From Limnohabitans radicicola (GTDB lineage: Bacteria; Pseudomonadota; Gammaproteobacteria; Burkholderiales; Burkholderiaceae_C), in NCBI RefSeq assembly GCF_014837235.1, contig NZ_JACYFT010000001.1, positions 248,001 to 312,000 on the forward strand: a DNA stretch of 64,000 bases, in the 5' to 3' direction. Numbering within the stretch: position 1 is the stretch's first letter; each line of letters opens with the position of its first letter. Shown here in pieces: positions 55,401-61,463 of the stretch. Position numbers and translations under genes: made by a program. Below the pieces are notes generated by a model. It had not been told where the DNA came from and searched no databases. It saw only the letters and a program-made list of their open reading frames with translations.

Positions 55401-56321
55401 GCGGCCGTTGGACGAATCAAACACCCGGTCTTGTTCGGCCTGCGACAAGCGGGCAAACAGGGGCAGCACTTCGGCCCCGCGTGTCAGCGGCTGGTGCGAC
55501 AGGTGTTTGCGCAGGTGATCCGCAGCCTCTCGGATTTCGCGCTCACCGGGCAAAAACACCAGGATGTCGCCACCCATGCCCCCGGCCCAGAGTTCGTCCA
55601 CACCATCGGCAATCGCGTCGTTGAGGTCGTGGTCGCGGGACTCTTCAAACGGGCGCCAGCGTTGCTCGACCGGAAAGGTCCGACCCGAGACCATGATGAT
55701 GGGCGCGTCACCCTTGCTGGAGGCAAAGTGCTTGGCAAAGCGGTCGGCGTCGATGGTGGCCGAGGTGACCACCACTTTCAGGTCCGGGCGGCGCGGCAGG
55801 ATCTGGCGCAGGTAGCCCAGCAAGAAGTCGATGTTCAGGCTGCGTTCGTGTGCCTCGTCGATGATGATGGTGTCGTAGGCCTGCAGCAGTGGGTCGTTTT
55901 GCGTTTCGGCCAGCAAGATGCCGTCGGTCATCAGTTTGACCGAGGCGTTTTTGGAGAGGCGGTCCTGGAACCGCACCTTGTAGCCCACCACCTCGCCCAG
56001 CGGGGTCTTGAGTTCTTCGGCAATGCGCTTGGCCACCGAGCTGGCCGCAATGCGCCGGGGCTGGGTGTGGCCGATGAGACGGCCCTTCTCTCCTGGCTTG
56101 GCGTTCAAGCGCCCACGGCCCAAGGCCAGCGCGATTTTGGGCAGCTGGGTGGTCTTGCCCGAGCCGGTTTCACCGCAGACGATGATGACCTGGTGCTGGT
56201 CCATGGCGGCCATGATTTCGTCGCGACGGGCCGAGACCGGCAGGCTGTCGGGAAACTCGATTTGGAGGGGGGTGGCGGACAAGGCGGAAAACTCTGTAAA
56301 AATCAGGTCAAAGCGGTTCAT
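52401..56321 (-). CDS. hrpA: ATP-dependent RNA helicase HrpA (DEAH box)
   Basis: A 1306-residue DEAH-box helicase involved in rescue of stalled or collided ribosomes in E. coli. P-loop GETGSGKTTQLPK (about residues 50-62), DEAH in IIDEAHERS, motif VVTSATIDADRF, QRAGRCGR motif VI, then HA2, OB and the C-terminal DUF3418 domain. ATG 56321 is chosen over an upstream in-frame start at 56351. A palindromic repeat (53287-53330) lies in frame between the OB and C-terminal regions and encodes a short segment including GSRLSEGNRALTP. Divergent from argA, with only 38 bp between the two starts. Confidence 0.95.
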   Translation of the reverse strand: MNRFDLIFTEFSALSATPLQIEFPDSLPVSARRDEIMAAMDQHQVIIVCGETGSGKTTQLPKIALALGRGRLNAKPGEKGRLIGHTQPRRIAASSVAKRIAEELKTPLGEVVGYKVRFQDRLSKNASVKLMTDGILLAETQNDPLLQAYDTIIIDEAHERSLNIDFLLGYLRQILPRRPDLKVVVTSATIDADRFAKHFASSKGDAPIIMVSGRTFPVEQRWRPFEESRDHDLNDAIADGVDELWAGGMGGDILVFLPGEREIREAADHLRKHLSHQPLTRGAEVLPLFARLSQAEQDRVFDSSNGRRIVLATNVAETSLTVPGIRYVIDAGTARVKRYSLRSKVEQLMVEPISQAAANQRAGRCGRVANGICIRLYDEKDFAGRPRFTDPEILRSSLAGVILRMKSLHLGVVEDFPFIEAPSKRAITDGYQLLAELGAVDDANELTPMGQELARLPLDPRVGRMILEARDRQALEEVLVIASALSVQDVRDRPMDAQAQADQAHAKFDDDKSEFTGYLKLWKWIHDARGGHGTEHKLSNRQYEQLLRQNFVNIRRVREWRDTHTQLLTVVTEHRWRINTQPASYEQLHLSMLAGLLGNVGYKLDDEDVYLGARGIKFYRHPGAHLSKKPGRWIVVAELVETTRLFGRGIAAIEPQWLEQVGAHLLKKQLLDPHWEKKTAEVVALERATLYGLVVYNGRRTPYSRVDLHGAREIFIREALVGDQWETQLPFLAANHKMIAKVEELEHKSRRQDVLVDDELIYAFYDQQIPPEVCSGRLLENWYRAESAKQPRLLLLTREELMRHEAAGITTQAFPKHIRLGGTDCQATYLHEPGDARDGVTVTVPLFVLNQVSEDRCEWLVPGLLKDKIQALLKSLPQRPRSRFVPLPESATRIAAELSAPELFGQGSLTDVLLKKVRDETSLDVKRTDFKHEMLSPHLFMNLCVVDEHGRQLGMGRNLGALKGELGAKARGAFQALAQLKVTSAPAAASPADSKSNGVGSRLSEGNRALTPIDSSQRQSAQSADQRYTAWTFGELPELMEISKGGQTLIGFPALVDMQDAVTIEVFDEPEVAASKNRAGLRRLFALQIKDALKYLEKNIPDLQKMAVAYMPLGTADELKTQIIDVALDRAFLLDPLPNDETTFKRRIEEGRGRLTLIANEVARLAGTILLEFGAATRKIKDTKNAPDATADCTQQLQRLMPKNFMAATPWPQLQHYARYLKAITLRLDKYRADPARDAQRLTELKPQEQRYWRLVAERKGAQDARMLEFRWLLEELRVSFFAQELRTPQPVSIKRLEKAWGQLNH
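53287..53330. repeat. GGGGTCAG-type palindrome inside hrpA
   Basis: GGGGTCAGAGCCCGATT (53287-53303) and AATCGGGATCCGACCCC (53314-53330) form an imperfect inverted repeat with a 10-nt loop, related to the intergenic element at 12139-12177. Here it is part of the hrpA coding sequence and keeps the frame. Confidence 0.75.
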
Positions 56322-56359
56322 TGGATTATCCCCGCTCCACCTGCCCCACACCCTAGCCC

Positions 56360-57706
56360 ATGTCCACTGTCTTCAACTTCACCTTCGTGCCCTGGTTCCG
56401 GTCGGTGGCGCCCTACATCCACATGCACCGGGGCAAGACCTTTGTGGTGGGCATCGCGGGCGAGGCGATTGCAGCGGGCAAGCTGCAAAACCTGGCGCAA
56501 GACTTGGCGCTGATCCAGAGCATGGGCGTCAAGATCGTGCTGGTGCACGGCTTTCGGCCGCAGGTCAACGAGCAGCTGGCGGCCAAAGGTCACACGCCCA
56601 AGTATTCGCACGGCATCCGCATCACCGACAGCGTGGCGCTGGACTGCGCCCAAGAAGCCGCAGGTCAGCTGCGCTACGAGATCGAAGCGGCCTTCAGCCA
56701 GGGCTTGCCCAACACGCCCATGGCAGGCTCGACCGTGCGGGTGATTTCGGGCAACTTCATCACGGCGCGCCCGGTGGGCATTGTGGACGGCGTGGACTTC
56801 ATGCATTCGGGTCTGGTGCGCAAAGTCGACGTGCAAGGCATCACCAACACGCTGGACATGGGCGCGATGGTGCTGCTCTCGCCCTTTGGCTTCTCGCCCA
56901 CGGGTGAAGCTTTTAACCTGACCATGGAAGAAGTCGCCACCAGCGTGGCCGCCGAGCTGCAGGCCGACAAACTGATCTTTTTGACCGAGGTGCCCGGCAT
57001 CCGCATCGACCCGCACGCCCCGGCCAGCGACGACAACCCCATCGACACCGAGCTGCCGCTGGCCGCCGCCAAAAAACTGCTGGCCGAGTCACCCAACCCC
57101 ACACAGCCCACCGATCTGGCGTTTTACCTGCAGCACTGCGTCACGGCTTGCGAAGAAGGCGTGGAGCGCAGCCACATCCTGCCCTTTGCGGTCGACGGCG
57201 CACTGCTGCTGGAGGTGTACGTGCACGACGGCATCGGCACCATGATCGTGGACGAAAAACTTGAAGAACTGCGCGAAGCCACCGCCGACGATGTAGGCGG
57301 CATTCTGCAATTGATCGAACCGTTCGAAAAAGACGGCACCCTGGTCAAGCGCGACCGCACCGAGATCGAGCGCGACATCGACCACTACACCATCATCGAC
57401 CACGACGGCGTGATCTTTGCCTGCGCGGCGCTCTACCCCTACCCCGAGGCCAAAACGGCCGAGATGGCGGCGCTCACCGTGTCGCCCCAGTCACAGGGTC
57501 AGGGCGATGGCGAAAAAGTGCTCAAACGCATCGAGCAGCGCGCCCGCGCCATGGGCCTCAAAAGCATCTTCGTGCTGACCACACGCACCATGCACTGGTT
57601 CATCAAGCGCGGCTTTGTGCAGGTGGACCCAGACTGGCTGCCCGAAGCACGCAAACGCAAATACAACTGGGACCGCAAGAGCCAGGTGCTGGTCAAGAAG
57701 CTCTGA
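56360..57706 (+). CDS. argA: N-acetylglutamate synthase
   Basis: First step of arginine synthesis: acetyl-CoA + glutamate to N-acetylglutamate. 448 residues: an amino-acid-kinase domain (about 1-290; KTFVVGIAGEAIAAGKLQNLAQDLALIQSMGVKIVLVHGFRPQVNEQL) and a C-terminal GNAT acetyltransferase (about 300-448; LTVSPQSQGQGDGEKVLKRIEQRARAMG). This is the classical ArgA architecture. No strong ribosome site. Divergent from hrpA. Confidence 0.96.
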   Translation: MSTVFNFTFVPWFRSVAPYIHMHRGKTFVVGIAGEAIAAGKLQNLAQDLALIQSMGVKIVLVHGFRPQVNEQLAAKGHTPKYSHGIRITDSVALDCAQEAAGQLRYEIEAAFSQGLPNTPMAGSTVRVISGNFITARPVGIVDGVDFMHSGLVRKVDVQGITNTLDMGAMVLLSPFGFSPTGEAFNLTMEEVATSVAAELQADKLIFLTEVPGIRIDPHAPASDDNPIDTELPLAAAKKLLAESPNPTQPTDLAFYLQHCVTACEEGVERSHILPFAVDGALLLEVYVHDGIGTMIVDEKLEELREATADDVGGILQLIEPFEKDGTLVKRDRTEIERDIDHYTIIDHDGVIFACAALYPYPEAKTAEMAALTVSPQSQGQGDGEKVLKRIEQRARAMGLKSIFVLTTRTMHWFIKRGFVQVDPDWLPEARKRKYNWDRKSQVLVKKL

Positions 57707-57714
57707 CCCTTGTT

Positions 57715-57739
57715 GTAGGAGCCCCGCCCTCGGGGCGAT
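57715..57739. repeat. REP-like palindrome between argA and the aminotransferase
   Basis: GTAGGAGCCCCG...GGGGCGAT, a variant of the 25-bp element with GCCCCG arms. It lies between two convergent genes and may serve as a bidirectional transcription barrier. Confidence 0.7.
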
Positions 57740-57748
57740 GTTGCGGCG

Positions 57749-58930
57749 TCAAACGTTCAGCCACGCGCGCAAACGCTCCGCCCCCTGCGACAGGCGTGAC
57801 AAGTCCTTGGACGCAAAGCACCAGCGCAACCAGCCCGCCGCCTCGGGGGCAAAGGCCTCGCCCGGGGCCAGGCCCAAGCCCGCCTCGGTGACCAGGCGCT
57901 TGGCCGTGGCCACCGTGTCCGGGTGTCCATCCAACTGAAAGAACGCATACATGCCCCCTTTGGCCGGAGCCACCCGAACGCCGGGCACGGCCTGCAAGAG
58001 CGGCACCAGCGTATCGCGGCAGGCCTGGAGGTGGGCCACCACGCGGGGCGTGATGTCAGCCGTGTGCTGCAGCGCGGCGATGCCTGCGCGCTGGGTGAAC
58101 ACCGAGATGCACGAGGTGTTGAACTCGATGAGCTTGCCCACGGGCTGTGTCATGGCGGGCGGCATGACCAGCCAGCCCAAACGCCAGCCGGTCATCAAAA
58201 AGCTTTTGGAGAAGCTGTGCACCACGACCAGACGGTCGTCAGGTGTGGCGAGGTCGAGGAACGACGGCGCGCAGCCGTTGACGGTGTCTGCCTCGTAGTA
58301 CAGGCGCTCGTAGACCTCGTCGGCCAGGATCCAGGTGCCTGTCTGGCGGCAGTGGTCGAGGATGGCTTGCTGCTCGGCGCGGGTCAGCGTCCAGCCTGTG
58401 GGGTTGTTGGGCGCGTTGAGCACCAGCACGCGGGTGGCCGGGGTCACGGCGGCTTTCAGGGCGTCGATGTCGAGCACCCACTGGCCATTGATGGGTTTCA
58501 GGCTCACGCACTTCAGGCGTGCGCCCATGACCAGCGGTTGCGCCGTGAGGTTAGGCCAGACGGGGGTGACGGCCACAACTTCGTCGCCCGCATCGACCAG
58601 CGACTGGAACGCCAGCATGAGCGCGTTGACCCCGCCCGATGTGATGGCGATGCGGTCCATGCCGATGTGTCCGTGCAAGCCGCTCATGTAGTCGGCCACC
58701 GCCTGGCGCAGCTCGGGCAGGCCCAGGTTGTGCGAATAGAAGGTCTCGCCGCGTTGCAGCGAGTCGATGGCCGCCTGGCGGATCACATCGGGCGTGACTT
58801 CGTCCGACTCGCCAAACCAGAAGGCCAGCACATCGCTGCGCCCCAGGCCCGCATTGGCCACCTCGCGGATGCGGGATTCTTCGAGGTCGAGCACCGTCTG
58901 GCGCATGAATGGCGTGGCTGTGTTGTTCAT
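57749..58930 (-). CDS. PLP-dependent aminotransferase (class I/II)
   Basis: A 393-residue fold-type I aminotransferase. The PLP lysine is in VHSFSKSFLMTGWRLGW (about residues 232-248), with NAPNNPTGWTLTRAEQ near 172 and YERLYYEAD near 210. The sequence is like aspartate/aromatic aminotransferase-like enzymes of Burkholderiales; the amino donor cannot be told. ATG 58930. It stands alone between REP repeats and a divergent small exported protein gene. Confidence 0.9.
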   Translation of the reverse strand: MNNTATPFMRQTVLDLEESRIREVANAGLGRSDVLAFWFGESDEVTPDVIRQAAIDSLQRGETFYSHNLGLPELRQAVADYMSGLHGHIGMDRIAITSGGVNALMLAFQSLVDAGDEVVAVTPVWPNLTAQPLVMGARLKCVSLKPINGQWVLDIDALKAAVTPATRVLVLNAPNNPTGWTLTRAEQQAILDHCRQTGTWILADEVYERLYYEADTVNGCAPSFLDLATPDDRLVVVHSFSKSFLMTGWRLGWLVMPPAMTQPVGKLIEFNTSCISVFTQRAGIAALQHTADITPRVVAHLQACRDTLVPLLQAVPGVRVAPAKGGMYAFFQLDGHPDTVATAKRLVTEAGLGLAPGEAFAPEAAGWLRWCFASKDLSRLSQGAERLRAWLNV

Positions 58931-59020
58931 GCCCAGATGCTAACGCCAGCAGAGCACGGGGGTTTTCACACAGGCGTCAGCGGCCTATCATGGCCACACA
59001 AAAACACCAGGGAGAGAGAC

Positions 59021-59275
59021 ATGAACACACACGGCTTCATGGGCAAGACCAGGGGCATGACCGCATGGGTCCTGCTGGCCCTGGCTGCCGTGCTGGCACT
59101 GCCGAGCGCACAGGCACAGGCGACGACCAGCACGTCAAAGAACACCCGCGCCAAAACCCGCAAGCCACCCGTGGACAAGGGCCCGGCCGAGTCACGCGCC
59201 GAACGCGACAAGCGCCTGCAGCGGGAATGCAAAGGCAAGCCCAATGCGGGGGCTTGTGAAGGTTACGGCGGTTAG
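59021..59275 (+). CDS. small basic exported protein
   Basis: An 84-residue protein with a signal peptide (GMTAWVLLALAAVLALPSAQAQA, cleavage about residue 34) and a basic, Lys/Arg/Pro-rich mature part with two Cys near the end (LQRECKGKPNAGACEGYGG). The pattern REC-x(8)-C recalls small periplasmic PsiF-like or Cys-rich repeat proteins, but the match is weak. GGAGAG precedes the ATG. Function unknown. Confidence 0.6.
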   Translation: MNTHGFMGKTRGMTAWVLLALAAVLALPSAQAQATTSTSKNTRAKTRKPPVDKGPAESRAERDKRLQRECKGKPNAGACEGYGG

Positions 59276-59279
59276 GTTT

Positions 59280-59354
59280 ATCGCGGCGGGGGCGCCGCTC
59301 CTACAGCAGGCGCCGCTCCTACAAGGAATGTGGGAGCCCCGCCCTTGGGGCGAT
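59280..59354. repeat. cluster of REP-like palindromes
   Basis: Three pieces of the 25-bp element in a row: one full copy (59280-59304) in one orientation, a truncated copy (GGCGCCGCTCCTAC, 59309-59322) and a GCCCCG-arm variant (59330-59354) in the other. They fill the space between the small exported protein gene and recD. Confidence 0.75.
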
Positions 59355-59363
59355 TTCAGGCCG

Positions 59364-61463
59364 TCAAAGCCACCACTGTGCCAAGCCACTTGCCCGCACG
59401 CTCGGGCGGTCAATGGCCGCTTCGAGCAAGCCCGCCTCAGCCTCGATCAGCGTGAACTGCTCCCGTGCCCGGGAAATGCCCGTGTAGGCCAGCTCGCGAC
59501 TCAGCACTTCGGCACCGCCCGGAGGCAACACCAGCGCGGTGTGCTCGAACTCCGAGCCCTGGCTCTTGTGCACCGTCATGACGAAAGCGGTTTCAACATG
59601 GGGCAGGCGCATCACACTCACCGAGCGCAGTGCCTCGCCGTCGAGGAACCAGACCTTGAGCGTGCCTTCGGCGTTGGGCAACACCACGCCCACATCGCCG
59701 TTGAAAACGCCCAGCTGCGCGTCGTTGCGGGTGACCATGACAGGCCGCCCGGCGAACCATTCGCCCGTGACTTTGAGCAGACCCTTGTCGGCCAGGGCTT
59801 TTTGTACGGCGGCGTTGAGGCCTTCGGTGCCCCAGTCGCCCCGGTGCACCGCGCACAGGATTCGAAAACGCTCGAAAGTCTTGAGCACGCTGCGCACCCA
59901 AGCGGCATGGACTTCGGCGTCTTGCCCACCCGGCACCTGCTGCATGAGGTGCAGGTAGTCGGCATACGACGGTTTGCCGGATGTGCCAAGCGCCAAGGTG
60001 CAAACAGCTTGTGGCGTGGACGGTTGGAGGGCGAGCAAAGGGGCCACATCGTCACCTGATCGCGGCGAGGGCGCCGCGCCTACAGGGTTCAGGAAAGCTG
60101 CGCGGGCAGCAGCCGCGTCACCGCCATTCACCGCCAGGGCCAGCTGGCCAATGGCACCTTTGAAGCGGCGACTATGGTGCAGCATCACGGTTTGTTGGGC
60201 GAGCAAGGGCGCAGTGCCCGCAGACAGGTATTGGGCAGGCAAGGTCTGCCCTGACACAGCCTGCACAAACTGCACGGTGTCCGCGCTGTAACGGCCTGCG
60301 GCAGCGTCGCGGCACAGGTCGCCCAGCACCGCGCCCGCCTCGACCGAGGCGAGCTGATCTTTGTCGCCCAGCAGCACCAGCCTCGCCGTGGGGGGCAGCG
60401 CCTGCAGCAGCGCGTCCATCATTTCCAGATGCACCATCGAGGCTTCGTCCACGATCAGCACGTCCACATCGAGCGGGTTGGCCGCGTAGTGGCGGAACTG
60501 GCGCGTGTCGGGCCGCGCACCCAGCAGCGAATGCAGCGTACGAGCCGGGCCCATGCGGGCGATCAGCGTGTTCAAGTCGAGGCCGCTGCCCTCTGGCACC
60601 TGGTCTTGCAAACTGGTCAGTGCGTTGTCGATGGATTGCTTGAGCCGCGCCGCCGCCTTGCCCGTGGACGCAGCCAATGCCACGCGCAGCGGACTGCCCT
60701 CCTCGTGCAGAGCCAGCAGCAGGGCCAGCAAACGGGCTGCGGTGTAGGTCTTGCCCGTGCCCGGCCCGCCCGTGATGACCGACAGACGCGCACGCAGCGC
60801 CACCGCGCAGGCCACCTTTTGCCAGTCGGTGTCGGCGGGTGCGTCCGCATGGGGCACAAAAAAGCGGTCCAGCCAGCGGCGTGCCGCCGCCTCGGGCACA
60901 GGCAGCGGTTCGCTGGCCCTTTGCAGCAGACCTTGGCCCACACGCTTTTCATAGCCTGCATAACGGCGCAGGTACAAGAGGGGTGCATCAGCGCTGCCGC
61001 CCAGCACCAGCGGCTGGCCTTGGTCGGGTGCATCGCTGTGGCGCATGCAGGCCTTGGAGGATGTCGCCCTTTGCAAAGCGGCTTGCCAGTCGGGCAGCGT
61101 GGCGGGCAGGTGCGCCCACAGGGCTCGCAAGCCTTGCGGCCCTTCCACCGCCACGGTGGGCCAACCTAGCAGGGCCACAGGCGGTGCGCACAGGTCGGCC
61201 AAGGGCAGGCAGGTGTGGCCCCGCCCTTCCATTTGTGCGAGCAAGGCCGCCGCCACCAGCAGCGCAGGGCTGGCCTGCGCATCGAGCCGCAGCAATTGGG
61301 CTGCAAGGGCGCTGTCGATGTGGCGCAGCAGGCCCTGCTCGGTCCACAGCTGCAGCCATTGCAGCGTTTGCGCGCCGCTCAGGCCTTGGGCGGGCAAGTC
61401 GTTCAACCAATCCATTTGCGTGGTGGGAACAGACATAATGCGCGAGGGCTTTTTGAAACTCAT
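59364..61463 (-). CDS. recD: exodeoxyribonuclease V alpha subunit (RecD)
   Basis: Fast 5'-3' helicase of the RecBCD enzyme. 699 residues. Walker A VITGGPGTGKTYTAARLLALL (about 233-253), DEAD-like motif DVLIVDEASMVHLEM, LLGDKDQLASVEAGAVLGDLC, and the C-terminal FVMTVHKSQGSEFEHTALVLP. A REP-like repeat at 60059-60083 is part of the coding sequence and encodes VGAAPSPRS in a surface loop. The ATG overlaps the recB stop (ATGA). recC should precede recB outside the window. Confidence 0.95.
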   Translation of the reverse strand: MSFKKPSRIMSVPTTQMDWLNDLPAQGLSGAQTLQWLQLWTEQGLLRHIDSALAAQLLRLDAQASPALLVAAALLAQMEGRGHTCLPLADLCAPPVALLGWPTVAVEGPQGLRALWAHLPATLPDWQAALQRATSSKACMRHSDAPDQGQPLVLGGSADAPLLYLRRYAGYEKRVGQGLLQRASEPLPVPEAAARRWLDRFFVPHADAPADTDWQKVACAVALRARLSVITGGPGTGKTYTAARLLALLLALHEEGSPLRVALAASTGKAAARLKQSIDNALTSLQDQVPEGSGLDLNTLIARMGPARTLHSLLGARPDTRQFRHYAANPLDVDVLIVDEASMVHLEMMDALLQALPPTARLVLLGDKDQLASVEAGAVLGDLCRDAAAGRYSADTVQFVQAVSGQTLPAQYLSAGTAPLLAQQTVMLHHSRRFKGAIGQLALAVNGGDAAAARAAFLNPVGAAPSPRSGDDVAPLLALQPSTPQAVCTLALGTSGKPSYADYLHLMQQVPGGQDAEVHAAWVRSVLKTFERFRILCAVHRGDWGTEGLNAAVQKALADKGLLKVTGEWFAGRPVMVTRNDAQLGVFNGDVGVVLPNAEGTLKVWFLDGEALRSVSVMRLPHVETAFVMTVHKSQGSEFEHTALVLPPGGAEVLSRELAYTGISRAREQFTLIEAEAGLLEAAIDRPSVRASGLAQWWL
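60059..60083. repeat. REP-like palindrome within recD
   Basis: ATCGCGGCGAGGG...CGCGCCTAC is the same element as at 25994-26018 with one arm base changed. It lies in the recD coding frame and adds about nine residues to the protein. Confidence 0.75.

Noticed and set aside
52578-56513. 1311-codon open frame opposite hrpA
   Set aside because: Antisense to a well-conserved helicase; no domain, start or ribosome site. Same reasoning applies to 19119-21065 (opposite maeB), 14296-16065 (opposite uraD-allC) and 61637-63973 (opposite recB).
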